A DNA stretch of 64,000 bases from Microbacterium testaceum. GTDB lineage: Bacteria > Actinomycetota > Actinomycetes > Actinomycetales > Microbacteriaceae. Below are positions 45,670-55,787 of the stretch, piece by piece. Both the position numbers and the translations under genes were made by a program. The notes under the pieces are model-generated. The model ran no database searches, was not told the origin of the DNA, and saw only the letters and a list, made by a program, of their open reading frames with translations. Numbering within the stretch: position 1 is the stretch's first letter; every line of letters starts with the position of its first letter. The stretch lies in NCBI RefSeq assembly GCF_001476285.1, contig NZ_LDRU01000003.1, positions 57,726 through 121,725 on the forward strand, written 5' to 3'.

Positions 45670-46548
45670 TCACGGTGAGGCGTCGAGCACCTCGGCCAGC
45701 ACCCGCTTCGCGAACTCCGCCTCGCCGGGAGTGATGTTGGTGAGCATGATCAGCCCCTTCCACAGCGTCCACCCGGCGCCGCGGGCCCACGTGGCGTCAT
45801 CGAGGTCGAGGGTGTCGCGAAACGCGCGGCGAGCCGTGCCACGGAACTGCGTCCAGAAGACGACCGTGTCGCAGGCGGGGTCGCCGATCGCCGAGCACCC
45901 GAAGTCGATCACCGCGGCCAGTTGATGATCGTCGTCGACGAGGAGGTTGCCGATGGCGACGTCGCCGTGAACCCACACGGGAGGTCCGGTGAACGCGGCG
46001 TCAAGGGCATCGCGCCAGACGCCGCGAGCACGGTCGCGCGCTGGCCTCTCGAGGAGGTCGAAGCGACGGACGACCTGGTCGTCCCACTGCTCGACGCCCC
46101 CGCCGCGGAACGCGCTGTGTTCTCCGGGCGGTGGGCCGTCCGTGGCATCCGTCCGTCGAAGGGCGGACAGGAAGGCGGCGAGGTTCTCGGCGAGCGCGAT
46201 GTCGCCCGGGAGGACTGCCGGATCGGGACGACGCCCGGCGATCCATTCGTAGACCGACCACGGTGCCGGGAACGGGTCGGATGCGCGACCTCGACCCGCG
46301 ACGGTCGGAATCGGCAGCGGAAGATGCGGGGCGAGCCGGGGGAGCCACCGCTGTTCGTTCTCCACCTGCGGGACATAGGCGACGTCCGCGGGGAGACGGG
46401 CGAGGAGGTCGTCACCGAGGCGGAACGTGCGGTGGTCGTTGCCCGACTCGACCATGGGGGTCACGGCGCGGCCCGCCCACCCCGGGAACTGCTCGCGGAC
46501 GAGCCTCCGGACGAGCGCCGCGTCGATGGCATCCCGGGTGGGGAACAT
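45670..46548 (-). CDS. Aminoglycoside phosphotransferase-family (APH) kinase
   Basis: The 292-residue protein has the APH fold: VESGNDHRTFRLGDDLLARL (nucleotide loop), a hinge PWSVYEWIAGRRP, the catalytic loop WVHGDVAIGNLLVDD and the metal-binding VIDFGCSAIGDPACDTV. Such proteins phosphorylate antibiotics or small metabolites; resistance cannot be inferred. ATG 46548 follows TAGCAT by 6 nt without a ribosome-binding site. The gene is bracketed by two 66-bp palindromic repeats. Confidence 0.85.
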   Translation of the reverse strand: MFPTRDAIDAALVRRLVREQFPGWAGRAVTPMVESGNDHRTFRLGDDLLARLPADVAYVPQVENEQRWLPRLAPHLPLPIPTVAGRGRASDPFPAPWSVYEWIAGRRPDPAVLPGDIALAENLAAFLSALRRTDATDGPPPGEHSAFRGGGVEQWDDQVVRRFDLLERPARDRARGVWRDALDAAFTGPPVWVHGDVAIGNLLVDDDHQLAAVIDFGCSAIGDPACDTVVFWTQFRGTARRAFRDTLDLDDATWARGAGWTLWKGLIMLTNITPGEAEFAKRVLAEVLDASP

Positions 46549-46589
46549 CGGGCCATGCTAGTCGGGCTCGTTCGCGGCCGAGCCGTCGC

Positions 46590-46655
46590 GCGGAGTTCGT
46601 GCGCGACACGCCGCGCGAGCGTCGCCGGGAGCGGCGTGTCGGCGCTCGACTCCGC
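46590..46655. repeat. Palindromic intergenic repeat, copy 3 (66 bp)
   Basis: GCGGAGTTCG and CGACTCCGC outer arms enclose CGACACGCC (46604-46612) and GGCGTGTCG (46633-46641). Between the inner arms it shares GCGCGAGCGTCGCCG with copy 2. It lies upstream of the APH-type gene. Confidence 0.85.
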
Positions 46656-46738
46656 TTCACGGCACGATCGGCGCCTGTCGCGCCGCCGCGGAGCATGCCG
46701 GGACCGGCACGCGCCCCGGACGGCCGCGGCGTCCGCCG

Positions 46739-47890
46739 TCAGAACTGCAGCATCCGACGGATCGCGACGACCGCGCCGCCGCGGGCCCACTCGGTGAACT
46801 CCACGGGTTCGACCACGAGGCGAACCGGCTCGTCCTCGGGGAGGCGCACGCCCGCGATCGCGTCCATCACGCGATCCGGCGAGATCTCCATCACCGCGAG
46901 GCCGTCACCGGTGAGCACGATCTTCTCGGGGTCGAGGGCGTTCGCCACGGTGCCGATGATCACCCCCAGGGCTCGCGCGGCGGCGTCGAAGGCGGCCCGT
47001 GCCTGCGCGTCGCCGGCGCGGGCGGCCGACACGGCGGCGGCGTAGTCCTCGGCTCCCGCCGCCTGGGCGATGCGCTCGCTCGGGAGGTACACGCTCGCGC
47101 AGCCGGCGTGCCCGCGGCCGCACGGCGGTCCCGTCGGGTCGATGGGGAGATGTCCGAGCTGACCCGCGCGGCCGCCATGACCGGCGACGACCTTGCCGTC
47201 GATCACGAGCCCGAAGCCGATGCCCGCGCCGACCGTGACCACGGCGAGCGAGTCGCACCCGGCCCCCGCGCCGTACCAGTGCTCCGCGGCGGTGAGGCCG
47301 CGGACGTCGTTGTCGGCGAAGACCGGGATGCCGAGGCGCCGGCCCAGCATGTCGGTGAGAGGCACGTCCTTCCAGCCGAGGAAGTACGACTCGATCACGA
47401 CCTGTCGGCCGTCCACGGTGGCGAGATCACCCGCGAGACAGACGCCGACGGCGTGGATGTCGGCGTAGTCGCGCGCGAAGCGGGCGTGGATGTCGGCGAT
47501 CTGGCCGACGGTGTCGTCGACCGCCCGCGAGCGGAGTTCCTCCTCGACCGAGGCGACGATGCGGGCTCGCAGGTCGGTCACGACGGCGAACACCGCGTCG
47601 CCGGTGAGCTTCACACCGAGGAAGTGGTGCTGATCCTCACGGACCGCGAGCATCTCACTCGGTCGTCCCATCGCCGCTCGCAGGGCGATCTCGCGCTCGG
47701 CGATGAACGCGTGCTCCATGAGCAGTCGTGTCGCGCGCGTCAGACTCGCCCGCGACACGCTGAGGCGACGCGCGATCTCGGCGCGGGGGAGTGGGCCGTG
47801 GATCAGCAGCTCGCGAAGCGTGCTGCGCTCGACTCCCGCGAGGTACGGCCACGCCCGACTCGACGACTCCTCGACGGCGGTACCGGTCAT
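46739..47890 (-). CDS. ROK-family transcriptional regulator
   Basis: The 383-residue protein has an N-terminal winged helix (LPRAEIARRLSVSRASLTRA) and a ROK sugar-binding domain (VVTVGAGIGFGLVIDGKVVA, GGRAGQLGHLPID). The usual ROK zinc site CxCGxxGCxE reads CGRGHAGCAS here, so one cysteine and the glutamate are missing and zinc binding may be lost. It is divergent from the glycan operon and probably represses it; an imported sugar or its product is the likely inducer. Confidence 0.9.
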   Translation of the reverse strand: MTGTAVEESSSRAWPYLAGVERSTLRELLIHGPLPRAEIARRLSVSRASLTRATRLLMEHAFIAEREIALRAAMGRPSEMLAVREDQHHFLGVKLTGDAVFAVVTDLRARIVASVEEELRSRAVDDTVGQIADIHARFARDYADIHAVGVCLAGDLATVDGRQVVIESYFLGWKDVPLTDMLGRRLGIPVFADNDVRGLTAAEHWYGAGAGCDSLAVVTVGAGIGFGLVIDGKVVAGHGGRAGQLGHLPIDPTGPPCGRGHAGCASVYLPSERIAQAAGAEDYAAAVSAARAGDAQARAAFDAAARALGVIIGTVANALDPEKIVLTGDGLAVMEISPDRVMDAIAGVRLPEDEPVRLVVEPVEFTEWARGGAVVAIRRMLQF

Positions 47891-48024
47891 GGGCGTGCAG
47901 CCCGTGGCATCCGGAATGCGGACATGGTCAACATCGGCAACAAAGTATCACTTGTCTTCCTGGTGCGGCTCCCTCGCGCGCTCGATGAGAGTAGCAAGCG
48001 GCGGAGCGGGGTCGAGCGGATCGC

Positions 48025-48053
48025 TTGACGTACTTAGTTTACTCAAGTAACAA
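48025..48053 (+). promoter_or_regulatory. Promoter and candidate ROK operator of the glycan operon
   Basis: TTGACG (48025-48030) and TAACAA (48048-48053) are 17 bp apart. Between them, TTACT (48039-48043) and AGTAA (48046-48050) form a short palindrome around CA, in the position where a repressor would block RNA polymerase. The region is AT-rich for this genome. Confidence 0.5.
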
Positions 48054-48137
48054 TGGGCTCGGGGATGCGGTTCTCGCTCTCCGCTCACAGCCGGCACCGT
48101 CGCCACCGCGGCACGCGTGCCCCGGAAAGGATCGAAG

Positions 48138-49829
<1,692 letters not shown>

Positions 49830-49881
49830 GCGTGCTCGCCACCGAGAGAGGATTCGTCGCCGTCACGGAAGGGAGACGGGC

Positions 49882-50871
49882 GTGAACTACTTCGTCCGCA
49901 AGATCGGGTTCTACGTCGTCGCCCTGTGGGCGGCGCTGACCCTCAACTTCCTCATCCCACGGCTGCTGCCGGGCAACCCCGTCGACATCCTGCTCGCCAA
50001 GCTCCAGCAGCGCGGCGGGATCGTCACCCCGGAGACGCGCAGCGCCTACGAACTCCTCCTCGGTGGCGACTCCTCCGAGCCGCTGATCGCGCAGTACGTC
50101 AGCTACCTCGTCAACGTGTTCCGGGGCGACCTCGGCATCTCGGTGACCTACTTCCCGACGCCGGTGAACGAGGTCATCGGGACGTCGCTCCCGTGGACGA
50201 TCGTCCTCGTCGGGATCGCGACGGTGCTCGCCACCGTGATCGGCGTCGCGCTCGGTGCGATCGTCGGGTGGAAGCCGGGGACCTGGCTCGACTCCCTTGT
50301 CCCGGCGACGACGCTGCTCGCTGCGGTGCCGTACTTCTGGCTCGCGCTGATCCTGGTCTACGTCTTCGCGACGACGCTGCACCTCTTCCCCTCGCAGGGC
50401 GGGTACAACGTCGCCCTGGATCCGGGCTTCTCCGGCGAGTTCATCGGTTCGGCGATCCAGTACGGATTCCTCCCCGCCCTCACGATCGTTCTCGCCTCGG
50501 TCGGCGGGTGGCTGTTGGGGATGCGCAACATGATGGTGTCGACGCTGTCCGAGGACTACATCCTCACCGCACAGGCCAAGGGACTCACCCCGGGACGCAT
50601 CCTTCGCAACTACGCCGCGCGCAACGCCGTCCTGCCCTCGATCGCCGGGTTCGCCATCTCGCTCGGCTTCGTCGTCTCGGGCTCGATCGTCACCGAGCAG
50701 GTGTTCTCGTACCCCGGCATCGGCTCCAAGCTCCTCTCGGCCGTGACCAACAACGACTACGCGCTGATGCAGGGCCTCTTCCTCTTCATCACCCTCGCCG
50801 TCCTCGGCGCCAACCTCATCGTCGATCTGTTCTACGGACTCATCGACCCCCGGACCCGTGCGCACGCCTGA
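49882..50871 (+). CDS. ABC permease, DppB/OppB type
   Basis: The 329-residue protein has about six membrane helices. It starts MNYFVRKIGFYVVALWAALT and has the family EAA-like loop YILTAQAKGLTPGRILRNYAARNAVLPSI. The GTG start follows GGAAGGGAG. It partners with the next permease. Confidence 0.92.
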   Translation: MNYFVRKIGFYVVALWAALTLNFLIPRLLPGNPVDILLAKLQQRGGIVTPETRSAYELLLGGDSSEPLIAQYVSYLVNVFRGDLGISVTYFPTPVNEVIGTSLPWTIVLVGIATVLATVIGVALGAIVGWKPGTWLDSLVPATTLLAAVPYFWLALILVYVFATTLHLFPSQGGYNVALDPGFSGEFIGSAIQYGFLPALTIVLASVGGWLLGMRNMMVSTLSEDYILTAQAKGLTPGRILRNYAARNAVLPSIAGFAISLGFVVSGSIVTEQVFSYPGIGSKLLSAVTNNDYALMQGLFLFITLAVLGANLIVDLFYGLIDPRTRAHA

Positions 50872-50895
50872 CGCCCGCCGACAAGGACCACTGCG

Positions 50896-51927
50896 ATGAC
50901 GAATCTCTCCCCGCGGACGGAACAGACCGTCCCGGATGCCACGATGGCGCTGGCAACAGCAGCCGCCGAACGACACCAACGCCCGCGCTCCGCGTGGCGC
51001 ATGATGCTCCCGACGATGACGCCGTGGCTCGCGCTGGGACTCATCCTGATCGGTGTGATCGCCCTCTTCGGCGCGATCGCTCCGTTCTTCGTCTCGGACC
51101 CGAGCGTCATCCGTGACATCGGCCTCCAGCCCCCGAGCGCCGAGCACATCCTCGGCACCACCCAGACCGGACAAGACGTGTTCTCGCAGCTGGCGTACGC
51201 CACGCGCGGGTCTCTGCAGATCGGGCTCATCGTCGGGGTGCTCGCCACCGTGCTGTCGGCCTTCTTCGGCATCCTCGGTGCCTACATCGGCGGCTTCGCC
51301 GACGAGGCGTTCTCGCTGTTCTCCAACGTGTTCCTCGTCATCCCGGGGCTGCCGCTTGTCATCGTGATCTCGGGCTTCGTGCCGCAGGAGCAGCGCGGAC
51401 TCTGGACGATCGCCGTGGTCCTCGCGATCACCGGGTGGGCGGCATCCAGTCGTGTCCTCCGCGCACAGACGCTCTCGATCCGCAATCGCGACTACGTCGC
51501 GGCCTCCCGGGTGTCGGGGGAGCGGGCGCCGCGCGTGATCGCGGTGGAGATCCTGCCTAACCTGCTGCCCGTCCTCGCGTCGCAGTTCGTGTTCGCCGTC
51601 ATCTCCGCGATCCTCGCCGAGGCGGGTCTGTCGTTCCTCGGCCTGGGGGCGTCGAACTCATCGACTCTCGGGACGATGCTGTTCTACGCGCAGAACGGAT
51701 TCGCGCTGCCACTCGGCGCCTGGTGGTGGTTCGTTCCGCCGGGCTTGATCATCGCGCTGTTCGGCATGGGCCTGTCCCTCGTGAACTTCTCGATCGACGA
51801 GATCATCAACCCCAAGCTCAAGAACGTCCGCCTCCACCGTCGGCGTGCCCGTGTCGCCGCGCGCCTCGAGAAGGCCGCGACCGCGCGCGCAACCCGCCGT
51901 GCCCAGGCCGAAGGGAGCCGCTCATGA
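50896..51927 (+). CDS. ABC permease, DppC/OppC type
   Basis: The 343-residue protein has an N-terminal region of about 40 cytosolic residues, then about six helices and the loop DYVAASRVSGERAPRVIAVEILPNLLPV. HILGTTQTGQDVFSQLAYATRGSL is the conserved DppC segment. Its stop overlaps the start of the first ATPase gene (ATGA). Confidence 0.92.
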   Translation: MTNLSPRTEQTVPDATMALATAAAERHQRPRSAWRMMLPTMTPWLALGLILIGVIALFGAIAPFFVSDPSVIRDIGLQPPSAEHILGTTQTGQDVFSQLAYATRGSLQIGLIVGVLATVLSAFFGILGAYIGGFADEAFSLFSNVFLVIPGLPLVIVISGFVPQEQRGLWTIAVVLAITGWAASSRVLRAQTLSIRNRDYVAASRVSGERAPRVIAVEILPNLLPVLASQFVFAVISAILAEAGLSFLGLGASNSSTLGTMLFYAQNGFALPLGAWWWFVPPGLIIALFGMGLSLVNFSIDEIINPKLKNVRLHRRRARVAARLEKAATARATRRAQAEGSRS

Positions 51928-52805
51928 GCGCGTCTCGCCCCGCCGTCATCACCGTCGACGACCTCTCGGTGGTCTACGAGGTCGACCCGCCCGTCGCGGC
52001 GGTCAAGAACGCGACGTTCTCGCTCGCCCCCGGCGAGATCCTCGGGCTCGCGGGCGAATCGGGCTGCGGAAAGACCACCCTCGCGTACGCGATCAACCGG
52101 CTGCACAAGCCGCCGGCGCGTATCGCCTCGGGAAGCATCACGTTCCACGGTCGCGAGGGGGACGACCTCGACCTGCTGGCCCTCGACGAGCACGCCCTGC
52201 GGGCGTTCCGCTGGAGCGAGCTGTCGATGGTGTTCCAGGGCGCGATGAACGCCCTGAACCCCGTGACGACGATCCGCGCGCAGCTGTGCGACGTGCTCTC
52301 GACGCACGTCCCGCACCTCTCGCGGAAGGAGCGCATCGCGCGGGCCGGAGACGTGCTCGAGCGCGTCGGCGTCTCGAGGGACCGCCTGCGGTCGTACCCC
52401 CACGAGCTCTCCGGCGGGATGCGGCAACGCGTGATGATCGCCATGGCGATGCTGCTCGAGCCGCAGGTGATGATCATGGACGAGCCGACGACCGCCCTCG
52501 ACGTGGTCGTCCAGCGCGACATCCTGCGCGAGATCGTTCGCCTGCGCGACGAGCTCGACTTCGCCGTCATCTTCATCACGCACGACCTGCCGCTGCTGCT
52601 GGAGATCAGCGACCGCATCGCGATCATGCTGCGCGGCGAGATCATCGAGATCGGCTCGGCCGATCGCATCTACCGCGAACCCGAGCACGAGTACACGCGC
52701 CAGTTGCTGTCGTCGTTCCCGAGCCTCAGCGGCTCGCGCGGAGCGTTCATCCGCACCGGCACGGACGAAGAGAACGCGGACGAAGAGAAGGAGCAGACGC
52801 GATGA
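51924..52805 (+). CDS. ABC ATPase, DppD/OppD type
   Basis: The 293-residue ATPase has Walker A GESGCGKTT, Q-loop VFQGAMNALNPVTT, signature LSGGMRQRVMIAMAM, Walker B VMIMDEPTTALD and H-loop FITHDLPLL. The usual C-terminal iron-sulphur cysteine motif of DppD is absent; the tail is short and acidic. Overlaps both neighbours by four bases. Confidence 0.92.
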   Translation: MSASRPAVITVDDLSVVYEVDPPVAAVKNATFSLAPGEILGLAGESGCGKTTLAYAINRLHKPPARIASGSITFHGREGDDLDLLALDEHALRAFRWSELSMVFQGAMNALNPVTTIRAQLCDVLSTHVPHLSRKERIARAGDVLERVGVSRDRLRSYPHELSGGMRQRVMIAMAMLLEPQVMIMDEPTTALDVVVQRDILREIVRLRDELDFAVIFITHDLPLLLEISDRIAIMLRGEIIEIGSADRIYREPEHEYTRQLLSSFPSLSGSRGAFIRTGTDEENADEEKEQTR

Positions 52806-53713
52806 CGAGGATGCGCGTGTCCGGCCTGACCAAGGACTTCACCATCCGCAAGGGCATCGGGCGCACCGCCTTCCGTGCGGTGGACGACGTGTCGTTCGAC
52901 CTGCTTCCGGGGCGTACCGTCGCCCTGGTGGGGGAGTCGGGATCGGGCAAGTCGACGATCGCCCGCATGCTGGCCCGGCTCGAGAAGCCGACCGCGGGCG
53001 AGATCTCGGTCGAGACCGACGAGGGCGGGCAGATCCCGCGCGGAAGCTACCGCCGCCACGTGCAGATGGTGTTCCAGGACCCGTTCGCCTCGCTCAACCC
53101 GTTCCACACCATCGAGCACCACCTGGCGCGACCGCTGCGGTTGCACCGTCGCGCGTCCGGCTCGGCGGAGGTCCACGCGCAAGCGCTCGCGATGCTCGAG
53201 CGCGTGAACCTCACACCGGCCGAGACGGTCGCCACGCGCCGCCCGCACGAGCTCTCGGGCGGACAGCGCCAGCGCGTCGCGATCGCGCGAGCTCTCGCAC
53301 CCGGGGCCGACATCGTCATCGCGGACGAGCCCGTGTCGATGCTCGACGTGTCGATCCGGCTCGGCGTGCTCAACCTGCTCGGACGGCTCCAGCGCGAGGA
53401 CGACCTCGCGCTGCTGTACATCACGCACGACCTCGCCACCGCCCGACACTTCTCCGACGAGATCCTCGTGCTGTACCGCGGCCGTGTCGTCGAGCGGGGC
53501 CCCGCCGACGACGTCATCCTCGACCCGCACCACGACTACACCCGTCTGCTGGCACTCGCGGCTCCCGACCCCGGCAAGGTGGGCAAGGTCGTCTCGAGCG
53601 AAGCGGCACCGGATCGCGCGTCCCTCGACAACAGGATCTGCTACAACCACTACACCCAGGCATGGGAGTCGTCCGAGACGCAACCCGCCGCCGCGAAGGA
53701 GCGCACCCGATGA
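52802..53713 (+). CDS. ABC ATPase, DppF/OppF type
   Basis: The 303-residue ATPase has Walker A GESGSGKST, Q-loop VFQDPFASLNPFHTI, signature LSGGQRQRVAIARAL, Walker B IVIADEPVSMLD and H-loop YITHDLATA. The C-terminal segment NRICYNHYTQAWESSETQPA is a short extension. It completes a five-protein importer with its lipoprotein, two permeases and DppD-like partner. Confidence 0.92.
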   Translation: MTRMRVSGLTKDFTIRKGIGRTAFRAVDDVSFDLLPGRTVALVGESGSGKSTIARMLARLEKPTAGEISVETDEGGQIPRGSYRRHVQMVFQDPFASLNPFHTIEHHLARPLRLHRRASGSAEVHAQALAMLERVNLTPAETVATRRPHELSGGQRQRVAIARALAPGADIVIADEPVSMLDVSIRLGVLNLLGRLQREDDLALLYITHDLATARHFSDEILVLYRGRVVERGPADDVILDPHHDYTRLLALAAPDPGKVGKVVSSEAAPDRASLDNRICYNHYTQAWESSETQPAAAKERTR

Positions 53714-55743
53714 CCCGCGACGAGACCACGGTGCCGTGGCCCACCGAGGGGCTGTCGTACGGCGGCGATTACAGCCCCGAACAGTGGTCGTGGGACGTCG
53801 TGCACGAAGACATGGAGCTCATGCGCCGAGCCGGGGTGAACCTCGTGACCCTCGGCGTGTTCTCGTGGGTCGTCCACGAGCCCCGAGACGGCGAGTTCGA
53901 CTTCACGTGGCTCGACCGGATGCTGGATCTCCTGCACGAGAACGGCATCCGGGTCGACCTGGCGACCCCGACGGCGGCCGTGCCCATGTGGCTGCACGAG
54001 GCCCACCCCGAGATCCTCCCGCAGGACATCCACGGACACCCGCTCGCCCCCGGCGGGCGGCTCGGATGGTGTGCCTCGTCGTCGGTGTTCCGCTCCTACG
54101 CCCTGCGCATCGTCGAGCGGCTCGCCGAGCACGTCGCCGGCCACCCCGCCGTCCGCCTCTGGCACGTGAGCAACGAGCTCGGCGGGGGCAACGCGCGCTG
54201 TCACTGCCCGGTGTCGAACGCGCGGTTCCGCAAGTGGGTCGCCGAGAAGTACGGCGATGTCGCGGCGCTCAACGATGCCTGGGGCATGGCGTTCTGGGGC
54301 AACTCGTACTCGTCGTTCGCCGAGGTGACCACGCCGTGGGGCATCACGGCCCACAACCCCGGGCAACTGCTCGATTACGAGCGCTTCTCGTCCGACGAGC
54401 TCCTCGCGCACTACCGCGCCGAGAAGGAGGTGCTGCGCCGGGTAACACCCGAGGTGCCGGTCACCACGAACTTCATGGTGGGCATCGGCACCGACGTGGT
54501 CGACTACACACGCTGGGCCGACGAGATGGACATCGTCGCGAACGACCACTACACGGTCGGCCCCGATCCGCTGAAGCACCAGGACATCGCCTTCAGCGGA
54601 GACCGCATGCGCGGCATGAGCAAGGGCGCTCCGTGGATGCTGATGGAACACGCCACGGGCGCGGGGAGCTGGCATCCGGTCAACCAACCCAAGACGCCCG
54701 ACGAGATCGTGCGGCACGCGCTCGCGCATGTCGCGCGCGGGTCCGACAGCGTCATGTTCTTCCAGTGGCGTGCCTCGATCTCGGGGACCGAGCAGTTCCA
54801 CTCCGCGATGGTGCCGCACGCCGGGGCCGACAGCGTCGTGTACCGCACGATCGTGGACCTCGGCGCGAAGCTGAACGCGCTCGCCGAGGTGCGCGGCAGT
54901 CGTGTCGAGCCCGCCCGCGTGGCGCTCCTGCACGACAACGAGGCCGGCTGGGCGCTGCGGAGCGGCCTGAAGCCGCAGAACCCGCAGCGCTACGCCGACA
55001 CGGCACGGGCGCTGCACAACGCGCTGTTCCAGCGCGCGATCACCGTCGACGTGGTCGCGCCGTGGGCGGATCTCGATGACTACACGCTCGTCGTCGTGCC
55101 GGGCCTGTTCCTGCTGTCGGACGAGAACGCTCGGTCGATCGAGGCCTTCGTCGAAGGGGGAGGCACCGTGATCGTCACGTGGTTCTCGGGCATCGTCGAC
55201 GAGAACAATACGGTCCGCCCCGGTGGCTACCCCGGCATCCTCCGGTCGGTCGTCGGCACCTCCAGTGAGGAGTTCTTCCCCCTGGATGCCGAGCAGTCGG
55301 TCGCCCTCACGAACGGGTGGACGGGGCGTCGATGGATGGAGCGGGTACGCCCCGCCGACCCCGCCCTCGGAACGGAGAGCATCGCCGACTACGCCGACGG
55401 CGGATACCGCGGGGGACCGGCGATCATGCGCCGGCGCCTCGGGGACGGCGTCGCGTGGTACCTGTCGACCGACCTGGACGCGCCGAGCCTCGACGAGCTC
55501 GTCGGCCGCGTCGTCGCGGAGAGCGGCGTCTCGCCCGCGGCCGATGTGGCGCCGGGCGTCGAAGCCGTGCGGCGGACGTCCGCCGAGGCCACCTACCTCT
55601 TTTTGATCAACCACGCCGACGAGCCCGGCTGGGCCGACGTGAGCGGTGTCGACCTGTTGACCGGGCAGGAGCACGACCAGCGCGTCGTGCTCGAACCGGG
55701 AGCCGTCGCGGTGATCCGCGAACGCCCCGAGAAACGACCGTGA
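53710..55743 (+). CDS. GH42 beta-galactosidase
   Basis: The 677-residue enzyme has the GH42 barrel start GLSYGGDYSPEQWSWDVVHE, the acid/base glutamate in LWHVSNELGG, the nucleophile glutamate in WMLMEHATGAGSW, and the CHCP cysteine cluster (NARCHCPVS) known from GH42. A trimerisation domain and a small C-terminal beta domain follow. No signal peptide, so cytosolic. The ATG overlaps the ATPase stop. Confidence 0.9.
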   Translation: MTRDETTVPWPTEGLSYGGDYSPEQWSWDVVHEDMELMRRAGVNLVTLGVFSWVVHEPRDGEFDFTWLDRMLDLLHENGIRVDLATPTAAVPMWLHEAHPEILPQDIHGHPLAPGGRLGWCASSSVFRSYALRIVERLAEHVAGHPAVRLWHVSNELGGGNARCHCPVSNARFRKWVAEKYGDVAALNDAWGMAFWGNSYSSFAEVTTPWGITAHNPGQLLDYERFSSDELLAHYRAEKEVLRRVTPEVPVTTNFMVGIGTDVVDYTRWADEMDIVANDHYTVGPDPLKHQDIAFSGDRMRGMSKGAPWMLMEHATGAGSWHPVNQPKTPDEIVRHALAHVARGSDSVMFFQWRASISGTEQFHSAMVPHAGADSVVYRTIVDLGAKLNALAEVRGSRVEPARVALLHDNEAGWALRSGLKPQNPQRYADTARALHNALFQRAITVDVVAPWADLDDYTLVVVPGLFLLSDENARSIEAFVEGGGTVIVTWFSGIVDENNTVRPGGYPGILRSVVGTSSEEFFPLDAEQSVALTNGWTGRRWMERVRPADPALGTESIADYADGGYRGGPAIMRRRLGDGVAWYLSTDLDAPSLDELVGRVVAESGVSPAADVAPGVEAVRRTSAEATYLFLINHADEPGWADVSGVDLLTGQEHDQRVVLEPGAVAVIRERPEKRP

Positions 55744-55787
55744 CGGGCGACTGCCCGCATCCGAACAACCGACCCCCGAGGAAACAC

